Assembly: GCF_902686445.1 (NCBI RefSeq)
Contig: NC_062218.1
Span: 18,033,515-18,097,514, forward strand
Direction: 5' to 3'
Source: Sciurus carolinensis
Lineage: Eukaryota; Chordata; Mammalia; Rodentia; Sciuridae
Length of the DNA: 64,000 bases
Each line of letters starts with the position of its first letter. Positions within the stretch are counted from its first letter, which is position 1. Under the pieces are notes generated by a model, which worked only from the letters and a program-made list of their open reading frames with translations, did not search any database and had not been told where the DNA came from. This document shows positions 45,906-58,187 of the stretch, piece after piece. Made by a program: the position numbers and the translations under genes.

Positions 45906-46568
45906 GCACACATGCACACATTTTTTTTATATTTTCCTGAAAAACTTGTATATTAAAGTAGCAATTGCAACTATGCAAGATAAATCCCCCAAAGAAGTCA
46001 TTTGTGATGAAACCAGGCAATGCATGTGCTCCTGACAGACAGGTTTTCTCCTTGTTTTGATCCAGAACCCAAATTCCTTCTACAGTGTGGACTACCAACC
46101 CCTTCAGTTGCCACATAGCAAAATCACCAAAATGTCTTCTTTTTTTAAAATGTTTTTTGTGAATGCATTATAGTTATGCATAATTTTAGGGGGTTCATTT
46201 TGACTAGAAAGTCTTTTTAAAGCACAAATTACCAGGCTTCATCTAAAGAGTGTTTTTTTTTTTTTTTTTTTTTTTTTGTTGTTTTTTTGGTGTTCTATTT
46301 TTTGTTTTTGTTTTGTTTTGTTTTTTCAGTAACTTGAATTGGAGATGTATAGCAAAGGCATAAGTAGTGCTAATATTGTTGGTCTGGGATAATACTTTCA
46401 GAACCCCTCCCCTAAATCTTCAAGTGTTTTGGTTATAGTTGGCAGAATAGGAAATTAATATTGTTGGTAGCTTTGTGAAGCGGTGATCAGCATCCAGACA
46501 CAGCAGTTTTCTGCTCAGGAGGTGTGAGCTTCCTGAGAAAATAAAAGGTCTGAAATAATCAGAAAAAG
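45906..46568. other. unassigned; T25 run
   Basis: A T25 run (46253-46277) followed by (TTTTG)n to 46326; the start may be an L1 3' tail on minus (46140-46200, AATTTTAGGGGGTTCATTTT). No gene seen. Confidence 0.5.
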
Positions 46569-46687
46569 ATTAAAGACAGAGATCCAAGATGGCGGACTAG
46601 AGGGAGGCTGCGTTCCTTGTTGCTCCGTAATGCCGGTTTCAAGCAGAGGATATCTGTTTCTCAGTGAGGCAGTTTTTGCTGCTTATC

Positions 46688-47706
46688 TGCCGGGGTCCAG
46701 CCCTAGCAGGAGTCCATAGGTTCCACACAGGTAAACAGGGCGTGGGGAGACAGCGTTGGCAATGGATGGAGAATGAAAGACACAGACTCTAGTTCTGGTG
46801 CAATAAATCCCACTTTATTCTGGGGAAGGCTGGTTTTATATACATTTTTCTTCAGGCTATAATGGCAGCCTTGTGGTTAATATTAAAGTTTCCAAAGCAT
46901 AGGCAGAAATTGTTTTTAACAAGGAACAGAAAAATTATGAGAAAACAGTAATCTTACAGATTATCCTTACCTAATCACAATTATTTTAAGAATATCTAAC
47001 TATGTCAATGAGCTAATACAATGTTTATTTCCTTAATATCTAAACTCTATGTGACCTAAGACTATTCTTATTACTCTCACAGTTAAAGCGATAGACAAGT
47101 AATCTCATGTGACCATCTCCACTGGGTCCATCTGGTTAATATCTAAATTGCTGAGTTAAGGGCTACAGGAGGGCAGCGGTTGCAGTGGTTCTCGTGGCCA
47201 AGTTTTTTTTTTTTACTGAATAGATTACCTTGTCTTATGTAGCTCTTTTTTCCAGAACAGGGCATTGTGCATCAACATTTATTATAGGGGTGACCTATTC
47301 TTTGTAGGAAGGACGGAATGTTGTGAAATCTTATTCTTTTACCCCACCACCATTGTTAAAATATAACCAGCCTGTTGGAGACAAAGGCAAATCTATAACT
47401 ATTTTCTCCAGAGGCTTTCAGGGACTCATTGCATGGTTGTAAATTTATTTTTAATTTTATTAGTGGTAAAGACCCATTGTTTTTCAGATTATAGGTAATA
47501 TTTTCTGGAATTTTTGTTGTATTCTCCTTGCCCCCTTAAGCAATCCATTCAGACTGAAATGAGTAATATATTATCAGAAAAACACAGCAGAAAAAACACC
47601 ATGCTCCGGAGCAAAACATCAGGCAACTCCTTTTAGGATGAACCTTTGCAATCATCCTCCAGAGGATCTTTGTCAAGCACTGGATGGAATTCCAGATGCC
47701 CCTGCA
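46688..47706 (-). mobile_element. solo class II LTR, ~1 kb, antisense within L1 5'UTR
   Basis: Exactly bounded by CTTATC (46682-46687 and 47707-47712). The inserted 1,019 bp begin TGCCGGGG and end CCCTGCA, so the minus strand is TG...CA. On minus, TATATAAAA (46834-46842) is followed about 20 bp later by AATAAA (46814-46819) and a GGGATTTATTGCACC region. A 6-bp duplication, long U3 and poly-A signal close to TATA recall MMTV-like LTRs. No coding region is retained. Confidence 0.88.
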
Positions 47707-48027
47707 CTTATCAATCCATTTGTCTGCTGTGATGACCGGCAGTCTGCCAGCATATCGATGCCTTTTTTGAGAACAGATTGCTCACTGTCAGGCGTCTATC
47801 ATCCGCCATTTGCCTGCCTCTCGCCTGTCCATTGCCTGCCTTACTCCTATCCATCACCCAACGCTCGAGGTTCACCTACCGATTGTCCGACAACAGTCAG
47901 CAAACTGATCACCAACCGCCAGTGGAGCACCAGCTGCCTGCTGCTGCCTGGAAGTTCACTGTTACAGTACCTGCAGGTTTGATTACACGTGGCTGCCACC
48001 ATTTTGAGACAACAGCCAGGCCCTGTA

Positions 48028-48300
48028 AGACCCCTGGCCAGACTGACTGAGCCATGTCTCCAGGGTCCCTCAGCCCGAACGATCACTCCCTGTCTCTGGG
48101 GCCCTCACATCGACTGACTGCTCCCTGCCGCCAGGACCACCAGACCAACTGACTGCGCCCTATCACCCTGACCCCAGAACGACTGATTGCACCCGGCCTC
48201 CAGGATCCCACAACTACACCAAAAACACTGGACCTCCAGGACCCCTGCCTGAACAACTGCATCCCATCTCAAGGTCCTCCAGCTGACCACGTTCACCCCT
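48028..48300 (+). repeat. degenerate ~36-bp tandem array in L1 5'UTR
   Basis: Six to eight diverged units of the form GACTGACTGC-CCCTG-CTCCAGGACCC (for example at 48041, 48110, 48146, 48178, 48215 and 48252). Monomer-like, but much shorter than the ~200-bp monomers of mouse L1. Confidence 0.7.
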
Positions 48301-48999
48301 GTGCTGAACCTCCCCATTTGCCAACACATTTTGAAGCCAGAGCGGCCATCTTGGATAATCCTGGAAGCCCTAGCTCAGATCTTTGGGTGGGGCAAATCCC
48401 ATCCTGTGACGCCTGCTGGAGGCTTGAAGTTCATTGTCAGGTACCTCTCATGCATCAGGCTACAGAACACTGGGAGGTTTCATTAGTATATGACTGTTAT
48501 ACAGTAGATTTTCTTTTTTCTGCTTTTTAAAAAAATTTAAGTTTTTATTTCTTTACTTTTCTTGCTCTCTTTTCCTTTTGTTTACCTGTTCCCTCAGAGT
48601 CTCTTTCTCCCATTTTTGCATGCTAACATCCGATTTCTTTTGATTACACTCTCACCCTTTCTATTTTCTAGAACTTCTGGATATTCTTTTCTTATCCCAT
48701 TAACAGTCACATTCTACATCCCTCTGCATCCTCTTTGTCCTCCATTAGAAACTGCAGACCTTATTGCAAACCGGTGTGTTTTACCGACAATAATATTTGT
48801 ACTCATTTTGTTAATCATGACAATTTTATTATTGTCCCCATAGGGGCTATATGGTCTAGGATTGTATAGTGTCTGATTTGGGCACTGCTAATATTGATCT
48901 CCCCTTAAAGAAAGGGATTTGGAAACCTATAGGGTCACTATAAGCCTATAGGGGGAAATCTGCAATACCCCAGATCTGCACTGCTAGAGGGGAAGATAC

Positions 49000-50054
49000 A
49001 TGAACAACATGAAAAAACAAGGGAAGAAAATGATCCAAACAAATCTAGATTCTATATTAATAGAATCCAATGACAGTATGTTAGAAGAAATGTCAGAAAA
49101 GGACTTCAGATTATACATGATTAAGATGATTTGGGAAGCAAAGGATCAGATATGAGAGCAAATGCAGGCAATGAAAGATAATACCAATAAGCTGAAAGAG
49201 CACTTGCAGGAAGCAAAAGATCATTTCAACAAAGAGATAGAGATTCTCAAAAAAAAAAAAAAAAACAAAACAAAAAAAAAACAAAAAAACAAACAAACAA
49301 AAGTCCTTGAAATGAAGGAGACAATAAACCAAATAAAAAACTCAATGGAAACATCACCAACAGACTAGACCACTTGGAAGACAGAACCTCAGACAATGAA
49401 GACAAAATATTTAATCTTGAAAATAAAATCGCCCAAACAGAGAAGATGGTAAGAAATCATGAACAAAATCTCCAAGAACTATAGGATATCATGAAAAGAA
49501 CAAATTTAAGAATTATTGGAATTGAAGAAGGCACAGAGAAACAAACCAAAGGAATGAACAACCTATTCAATGAAATAATATCAGAAAATTTCCCAAACCT
49601 GAAAAATGAAATCGAAAATCAAATACAAGAGGCTTACAGAACACCAAATGCATAGAATCACAACAGATCCACACCAAGGCACATTATAATGAAAATGCCT
49701 AACATTCAAAATACAGAGAGGATTTTGAAGGCCGCGAGAGAAAAGCATCAGATTACATATAGGAGGAGACCAAAATGGATAGCAGCTGACATCTCAACCC
49801 AGACTCTAAAAGCTAGAAGGGCCTGGACCAACATATTTCAAGCTCTGAAAGAACATAGTTGCCAACCAAGAATCCTATACCCAGCAAAACTAACCTTCAG
49901 ATTTGAAGATGAAATAAAATCCTTCCATGATAAACAAAAGTTAAAAGAATTTACAAATAGAAAGCCTGCACTACAGAATGTTCTCAACAAAATATTCCAT
50001 GAGGAGGAAATGAAAAACAACAATGTAGGTCAGCAAAGGGAGGAACTACCTTAG
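49000..50054 (+). pseudogene. L1 ORF1 (broken)
   Basis: About 350 codons, the normal ORF1p size, from ATG 49000 (or 49009, MKKQGKK). N-terminal region, coiled coil (about 49160-49450), RRM-like core and C-terminal domain (49689-50054: RILKAAREK, STQTLKARRAW, QPRILYPAKL). ORF1p is the trimeric RNA-binding chaperone of the L1 RNP. Lesions: TGA 49153-49155, a one-base loss near 49345, TAG 49482-49484 (where a Trp is expected), TAG 49653-49655. An A-rich run (49250-49303) in the coiled coil encodes mostly Lys and looks expanded. Confidence 0.92.
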
Positions 50055-50109
50055 AAAAAAACCACTCAAAGGAGAAACCAAGTCAAATTAAAAACCAAAA
50101 ATAAGCCAG

Positions 50110-53100
50110 ATGACTGGGAATACAAATCATTTTTCAATAATAACCCTGAACGTTAATGGTCTAAACTCAACAATCAAAAGACATAGACTGGCAGAATGGA
50201 TTAAAAAGAAAGAACCAACAATATGCTGCCTGCAAGAGACTCATCTCATAGAAAAAGACATCCACAGACTAAAGGTGAAAGGATGGGAAAAAACCTACCA
50301 CGCACATGGACTCAATAAAAAAGCGGGTGTTTTCATCCTTATATCAGATAAAGTGGACTTCAAGCCAAAGTTAGTCGGAAGGGATGAAGAAGGACATTTC
50401 ATACTGCTTAATGAAACCATAAATCAGGAAGACATAACAATAGTAAATATTTATGCCCCAAACAATGGTGCATCCCTGTACATCAAACAAATCCTTCTCA
50501 ATTTCAAGAATCACATAGACCACAACACAATAATTCTGGGCGACTTTAACACACTGCTGTCACTACTAGATGAAACTTTCAAACAAAATTCAACCAAAGA
50601 AACCATAGAACTCAATAACACAATCAATAACCTAGACTTAATAGACATATATAGAATATTCCATCCATCAATGAGTGGATACACTTTCTTCTCAACAGCA
50701 CATGGAACCTTCTCGAAAATAGACCATGTGTTATGCCACAAAGCAGCCCTTAGGAACTGCAAAAGAATAGAGATACTGCCTTGTGTTCTATAAGATCATA
50801 ATGGACTGAGAGTAGAAATCAATGACAAAATAAAAAAAGGAAATTACTCCAACACTTGGAGACTAAGTAATATGCTATTGAATGAAGTATGGATAACATA
50901 AAACATCAGGGAGGAGATTAAAAAATTCTTAAGAGGTCAATGAGAATGATGATACAACATATCAAAATCTCTGGGACACTATGAAAGCAGTACTAAGAGG
51001 AAAATTCATTGCATGGAGCACATTCCAGAAAAGAATGAAGAGTCAACAACTAAATGACCTAACATTACAGCACAAACCCTAGAAAAAGAAGAACAGAATA
51101 ACAGCAAAAGTAGTAGATGACAGAAAATAATTAAAATCAGAGCTGAAATCATTGAAATTGAAACAAAAGAAACTATTCAAAAAATTGACAAAACAAAAAG
51201 TTGGTTCTTTGAGAAAGTAACAAAATAGATAAACCCTTAGCCACACTAACAAAGAGAAGGAGAGAAAAGACTCAAATTACTAAAATACATGATGCAAAAG
51301 GAAATATCACGGCAGACACCACTGAGACACAGAACATAATGAGAAGCTACTTTGAAAATCTGTATTCCAACAAAATAGAAACTACTGAAGACATTGACAA
51401 ATTTCTAGAGACATATGCTCCTCCCAAACTGAATCAGGAGGACATACATGATTTAAACAAATCAATATCAAGCAATGAAATAGAAGAAGCCATTAAAAAT
51501 CTACCATTCAAGAAAAGCCCAGGACCAGACGAATTCTCAGTCAAGTTCTACAAGACCTTCAAAGAAGATCTCATTCCAATACTTCTCAAAGTATTCCAGG
51601 AAATAGAAAAGGAGGGTACCCTACCAAACTCATTCTATGAAGGTAATATCACCCTCATACCCAAACCAGGAAAAGACACATCAAGGAAAGAAAATTTTAG
51701 ACCAATATCCTTGATGAATATATATGCAAAGATCCTTAACAAAATATTGGCAAACCATATCCAAAAACATATTAAGAAAATTGTGCACCATGATCAAGTG
51801 GGGTTCATCCCTGGAATGCAAGGATGGTTCAACATTCGTTAATCAATAAACGTAATCCATCATGTCAATGGACATAAGGATAAGAATCATATGGTTATTT
51901 CAATTGATGCAGAAAAAGCATTTGACAAAATATAACACCCCTTCATGCTCAAAACACTAGAAAAAATAGGGATAGTAGGAACATACCTGAACATTGTAAA
52001 GGCTATTTATGCTAAGCCCATGGCCAACATCATTCTTAAAGGAGAGAAACTGAAACCATTCCCTTTAAAAAATGGGAACAAGACAGGGATGTCCTATTTC
52101 ACCACCTCTATTCAACATTGTCCTCGAAACTCTAGCCAGAGCAATTAGGCAGACTAAAGAAATTAAAGGGATACAAATAGGAAAAGAGGAACTTAAGCTG
52201 TCACTATTTGCGGTTGACATGATTCTATATTTAGAGGATTCAAAAACCTCCTCCAGAAAACTTCTAGACCTCATCAATGAATTCAGCAAAATAGCAGGCT
52301 ATAAAATCAAAACGCATCAATCTCCAACATTTTTATATACAAGCGATGAAACAGCTGAAAGGGAAATGAGGAAAACAACTCCATTTGCAATAGACTCAAA
52401 AAAAAATAAAATACTTGGGCATCAATCTAACCAAAGAGGTAAACGATCTCTACAATGAAAACTACAAAACATTGAAGAAAGAAATTAAGGAAGACCTTAG
52501 AAGATGGAAAGATCTCCCATGTTCTTGGATAGGCAGAATTAGTATTGTCAAAATGGCCATACTACCAAAAGTGCTATACAGATTCAATGCAATTCAAATT
52601 AAAATCCCAATGACGAATCTCACAGAAATAGAGCAAGAAATCATGAAATTCATCTGGAAGAATAAGAAACCCAGAATTGCTAAAGAAATCCTTAGCAGGA
52701 ATAATGAAACAGGGGTATCGCAATACCAGAACTTCAACTGTACTACAAAGCAATAGTAACAAAAACAGCATAGTATTGGCACCAAAATAGACAGGTATAT
52801 CAATGGTACAGAATAGAGGACATGGACACAAACCTAAATAAATACGATTTTCTAATACTAGACAAAGGTGCCAACAATATGCAATGGAGAAAAGATAGCC
52901 TCTTCAACAAATGGTGCTGGGAAAACTGGAAATTCATATGCAACAGAATGAAACTAAACCCCTATCTCTCACCCTGCACAAAACTCAACTTACAATGGAT
53001 CAAGTACCTTGAAATCAGACCAGAGACACTGCATCTTATAGAAGAAAAAGTAGGTCCAAGTCTTCACCTTGTTGGCTTAGGATCAGACTTCCTTAACAGG

Positions 53101-53990
53101 ACTCCCATAGCACAAGAAATAAAAGCAAGAATCAATAACTGTGATAGATTCAAACTAAATAGCTTTCTCTCAGCAAAGGAAACTATCAGTAATGCGAAGA
53201 GAGCCTACAGAGTGGGAGAATATCTTTGCCACTCATACTTCAGATACAGCAATAATTTCCAGAATATATAAAGATCTCAAAAAACTCTACACCAAGAATA
53301 CAAATAACCCAATCAACAAATGGGCTAAGGATATGAACAGACACTTCACAGAAGAAGATCTACAAGCAATCAACAAACATATGAAAAAATGTTCACCATC
53401 TTTAGTAATAAGAGAAATGCAAATCAAAAGTACACTAAGATTCCATCTCACCCCAATTAGAATGGCGATTATCAAGAATACAAGCAACAATAGGTGTTGG
53501 AGAGGATGTGGGGAAAAGGTACACTCATACATTGCTGGTGGGACTACAAATTAGTGCAGCCACTCTGGAAAGCAGTGTGGAGATTCCTTAGAAAACTTGG
53601 AATGGACCTACCATTTGTCCCAGCTATCCCACTCCTCGGCCTATAACCATAGGATTTAAAATCAGCATACTACAGAGATACAGCCACATCAATGTTCATA
53701 GCTGCTCAATTCACAATAGCCAGACTATGGAACCAACCTAGATGCCCTTCAATTGATGAATGGATAAAGAAACCATGGTATATATATATACAATGGAATA
53801 TTACTCAGCTATAAAGAATAATAAAATTATGGCATTTGCAGGCAAATGGATGAAATTGGAGAATATCATGTTAAGTGAGATAAACCAATCTCAAAAGTCC
53901 AAAAGACAAATGATCTCACTGATAAGCGGAAGAACACCTGGAATGGGAGGTGGGATGGGGGCAAGAATCGAGGAAGGAGGGACTGTATAG
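50110..53990 (+). pseudogene. L1 ORF2 endonuclease-reverse transcriptase (broken)
   Basis: Near the normal ~1,275-codon size. Endonuclease: residues 1-227, with Asn14 (TLNVNGLNS), Glu43 (QETHL), the NIYAPN and GDFN motifs and SKIDHVL, then TAA (50791-50793) at codon 228, the serine of the SDH motif. RT: 51339-51842 ([32 protein letters not shown]), then the FADD box, which reads FAVD: the first catalytic aspartate is Val (GTT, 52213-52215). Thumb 52415-52756, C-terminal region 52822-53990 (WRGCGEK near 53497-53517, GKWMKLENIM). Several more stops and frameshifts, for example after 51842 and 52148. Non-autonomous. Confidence 0.95.
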
Positions 53991-54035
53991 AGGGAAAAGA
54001 GAGGTGGGAGGGGTGGGGGGAAGGAAAAAAATAAC
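53940..54035 (+). repeat. L1 3'UTR polypurine, G-rich tract
   Basis: G/A-rich with several GGG and GGGG runs (GGGATGGGGGC; GTGGGAGGGGTGGGGGGAAG). Typical of L1 3'UTRs and able in principle to form a G-quadruplex. Confidence 0.85.
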
Positions 54036-54173
54036 GGAATGAATCAAACATCATTACTCTATGTAAATGTATGAATATGCAAATGGTATGCTGTTACTTC
54101 ATGTACAAACAGAAACAACATGTATCCCATTTGTTTACAATAAAAATAAATTAAAAAAAAATTAAAGACAAAG

Positions 54174-55045
54174 TCAAAGATCTGATATAAAAGTGGAGCA
54201 CCTGATGGGTCTTTTAGTCCTGAGAGGAACAGGAACTGGACACTGAAAAAGGCCCCAATTCTTTATTTAAGCGGGGAACACATCAAAAGCAGGGACAGAG
54301 TGTCAGTGGGAGAAGTCCTACTCAGATGCTTGTTTCTTGGTGTCGCAGCATCTTGCAGTAAACATGTTGATTGGCATTTAGCAGCTTACACCCATCTCAG
54401 GAAAGCTGGACTTGAACTTGAGTGGTGAGCTAAGACAGGGTGCCACGTGAATCAGGTGTTCTGGAACCAGTGGATTTCAACTGGGAATTCCTAAGACCAG
54501 GCTTCCCTTCTTAATGACTAGAACATGGTTCAGTTCACACACCTGGCTCAAAGGTGGCTCCTGGCAGCTTAACATCAGTCATTGTGGGGATATTAAAACC
54601 CTGTGATTAGAAAAAATAAAGTGTCAAAATCAAGACATTTCTTTTCTGCAGAACTGATGAACATTTACTATAATACAGTAGGGCATAAGGGAAAATTTTA
54701 AAATAACTTCATGTTTCTGGCTCTATTTCCTAATAGGTCTCATATATGATTTGTTACCATGGGGACACTGTAGAGGGGACTTGCAAAACAAGAATAATTT
54801 GTACTTTCTGTTTTAGGGGTAGGATGCCATGTAATGGAGAAAGTTATAAATGTAAGATTGGACTTATGAAGGGCTCTCACAGAGTATACTGCACAAATGT
54901 TCCAGGTATTCAAGCAGCTAAAATGCTTTTAAAATCATACAACAGAAGTAGGATTCCAAATGACATAGGCAATAAAGTAATTTACTGTCCTGATCAATTG
55001 AAAAACTGCATAATTATGGCGATGATTGATAACTTCTTTCTGTGT
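54174..55045. other. no recognised feature
   Basis: Moderately GC-balanced stretch; a 163-codon frame (54746-55237) starts here and runs into the next L1, its first 90 residues without recognised homology. Confidence 0.45.
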
Positions 55046-57080
55046 TCTAACAGCAAAGTACCAGGATACAAGATCAACACCCACCAATTAATTGTTTTCC
55101 TTTATTCCAGTGGTGAATTAAACCAGAGAAGAAATCAGGAAAATCATCACATTCACAATAACCTCCAGAAATACACTTGGGAATTAATCTTACCAAAGAG
55201 ATTAAAGAGCTCTACAATGAAAATTATAAAACACTAAAGAAAGAAAATGAAAAAGACCCATGTGCTTGGATAAGCAGAATCAATACTGTCAAGATGGTCA
55301 TACTACCCAAAAGCAATATACAGATTCTATGCAATAACCATCAAAATACCAATAACATTCTTCACAGAATTAGAAAAAAAACGATTTTTAAATTCTTTAG
55401 GAAGAATAAGAGATCCAGAATAACTAATGCAATTCTGAACAAGAAATGTGCTATGGAGGGCATCACAATATCAGATCTGAAATTATACTAAAGAGCTGCA
55501 GTAACAAAAACAACATGGTATTGGCATTGAAATAGAAATAAAGACCAATGAACTAGAAAACATGGAGACAACCAAATTTATACTGCCATCTGATGATTGA
55601 CATATTTGTCAAAAAAACATTTTGTAGAAAATAAAACCTTTTAAAAAAATGGTACCAGGAAAGCTGGGTAGCCATATGTAGAAAAATTAAACTAGACCCC
55701 TCTCTCTCAACCTGAACAAAACTCAAAACCAAGTGGATCAGATATTTAGGAAATAGTGCAGAAACTTTGTAACTGTTAGAAAATAAACATACGGCAATCC
55801 ACCACCATAGAGGTGCTAGGATTGACTTTTTTAATGACACCCGTAAAGTACAAGAAAAAAACCCAGAATTCAATAAGTGAAATGTCATCAAACTAAAATT
55901 CTTTTGCACAGCGAAGGAAATGATAAAGAGTGAAGAGAGAGTCTACAGAATGAAAGAAAATCTTGGACAGCTACTCTTCCAATTGGGGATTAATATCCTG
56001 AATATATAAAGAACTCAAAAAATAAGTTTTTTTGTGTTCCAAAAAAAAAAAGAAAAACCACAAAAAAACAAATAACCAAATAAATAAATGGTCAAAAGAA
56101 CTGAACAGAAACTGCTCAAAAGATGAAACAAAACTGATCAACTAGTTTCTAAAGAAAAAGTTATACATCTCAAGCCATCAGGGAAATGTAAATTAAAACA
56201 CTAAAATTTCATCTAACTCCCATCAGAATGGCAACAATCAAGAATACAAACAATAATAAATGAGGTGATGGAGGAAAAAGTGCACTTGCTTACTGTTTTT
56301 GGGACTGTAGACTAATACAAACATTTTGAAAAGCAGTTTGGAAATCCCTCAAAAAACTAGGGATGGATCCATCATAGAACCCAGCTATTCTATTCCTTAG
56401 TTTTTTTTTTTTTTTTTTTTCCCAAAAGATCTAAAATCAGCATGCCACAGTGATATAACTACCTGAGTGTTCACAGAGGCACAATTCACAACCACTCACA
56501 CACACACACACATACACACCCCACACAAATCACACATAGTGCACTCCTACTCAGTCATAAAAAAGAATGGAATTATGGCATTTGCCTGTAAATATGATGG
56601 TAAGTGAAATAAGTCAAACTCAGAAACTCAGAGACTGAATTTTTTTCCCTCATATGTGGAAGTTAGAGTAAAATAAAGGGTGAGCAGAGGGATATCATAA
56701 AGATAAAGGGAAGAGGAGTAATATAGGAGTTCAAAGGCAGGATGGAGGGATGGACAAGGAAGGCAATGCAGAATGAATTCTTAACAAAATCGTGTTATGT
56801 GTACATATAAACGTACCATGGACAATTCCATCTTTATGCTTAAAGAAAAAAACAATCAAATATACATAAATATACCAGTGAAAGAAGTCCAGTAGAGTAG
56901 TGGAAGGAGATCAAGGCAGGGAAGGGTGGAAGGGGTAAAAAAAGAGGTGGGGAAAGGGAAGGATCATAAGCTGAATTTGAATTCCATGCACATGTGAGTA
57001 TGTTGGGATGAACCCAATGACTATGTACAAATATAAAACTCTAGTAAAAAAGAAGAAACAGTAAATCAAACAAACAAAAA
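55046..57080 (+). mobile_element. older L1, 5'-truncated, ORF2 end and 3'UTR
   Basis: Starts at the CAGCAAAGTACCAGGATACA block (equivalent to 52280 in the full-length copy) and continues through the thumb (55177-55491, [20 protein letters not shown]) and the C-terminal region with many lesions, a T21 run at 56400-56420, then a 3'UTR (56640-57080) with two successive purine-rich, ATGTACA-containing tails (ends near 56870 and 57070). More diverged than the full-length element. Confidence 0.85.
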
Positions 57081-57761
57081 CATATCACAGAAATGTTCTT
57101 GAGTGACTGAACTAACCTGCATGTTCTCTTATTAAGGGAATAATACATTTACTTATGGCTATGATGCTGTTAGTCATTGATAGTACAGGTGTTTTTAGAT
57201 GGAAAGTTTTTATGGAAGATATTATTTTGCTAGAAATGCTGTGAAAAATTTGGTTCCATTATATGGAACCTGTTATGAAATTTTTCACATGAAAATACTG
57301 GCTATGTATCTAGGATGACAGTGTGGAAATTAGCTATAATATAAAAAAATAAATAAATAAAACATTCTGTAGACAGTATATCATGCCAAAATATATCTAA
57401 TTTTTGTACATAAAAAAAGCTATGGTTAGAGGGCATATTAATTATGCAGAGATAATTTAGTCCTTCACAAAGTAACTTCTGGTGTTTTATGGAAAGCCCT
57501 GTGGCATCAGTGATAATTCCTCATTACACCATGAATTTGTGAATTGGAACCATACCTGATCTGTCACTGTTTTACCACATTTCAAGTCTGTTTTGCAACT
57601 GAGCTTAACCATGTAAATGTTGGTTAAAATTGTACAGGAGGATCTAAAATACATCTTTTTTTTTTCAATATGTCTAGAGAACAATGACTTTGATGGCAGA
57701 GACCATATGGCTTTATCTCAGGAAGTGTACCTGGTCTTTTACTAAGAGTGCCTGAGGTACA
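57081..57761. other. no recognised feature
   Basis: Unassigned AT-rich DNA ending in the left target duplication of the chimera. Confidence 0.5.
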
Positions 57762-57771
57762 AAAGCTATTG

Positions 57772-58140
57772 ATCTTTTTAAAATTTATTTTTATTGTAAA
57801 CAAATGGGATACATCTTGTTTCTCTGTTTGTACATGACATAGAGGTATACCATTTGTGTAATCATACATTTACATAATGTAATGGTGTTTGATTCATTCT
57901 GTAATTTATTCCTTCCCCCAATCCCTCCAACCCTTCTTTTCCCTCTATACAGTCCCTCCTTCCTCCATTTTTGCACCCCTCCCACCCCCAATTATGTGTC
58001 ATCCCGTTTATCAGCGAGATCATTCATCCTTTGGATTTTTGAGAATGGCTTATCTCACTTAGCATGATATTCTCCAACTTCATCCATTTGCCTGCAAATG
58101 CCATAATTTTATTCCTCTTTATAGCTGAGTAATATTCCAT

Positions 58141-58187
<47 letters not shown>

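Larger units (their letters stand above)
46582..48999 (+). promoter_or_regulatory. L1 5'UTR (interrupted)
   Basis: Starts with AAGATGGCG at 46586-46594, which in L1s binds YY1 and sets the transcription start. The part after the LTR is CpG- and C-rich and includes a degenerate tandem array (48028-48300), then a long pyrimidine-rich stretch before ORF1. Confidence 0.8.
46582..54160 (+). mobile_element. full-length L1, mutated, with LTR inserted in 5'UTR
   Basis: Target duplications ATTAAAGACAGAG (46569-46581) and ATTAAAGACAAAG (54161-54173) differ at one base. The element starts near ATCCAAGATGGCGGAC, the usual L1 5' start with a YY1-like core, and ends in AATAAAAATAAATT plus a short A tail. 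Without the 1,019-bp LTR and its 6-bp duplication it is about 6.55 kb, a normal full-length size. Order: 5'UTR 46582-48999, ORF1 49000-50054, ORF2 50110-53990, 3'UTR 53991-54160. Both ORFs are inactivated. Confidence 0.95.

Noticed and set aside
47638..48530. GC-rich frames (up to 114 codons) suggesting an exon
   Set aside because: They are L1 5'UTR and LTR sequence; no conserved domain, and frames cross the LTR boundary at 47706.
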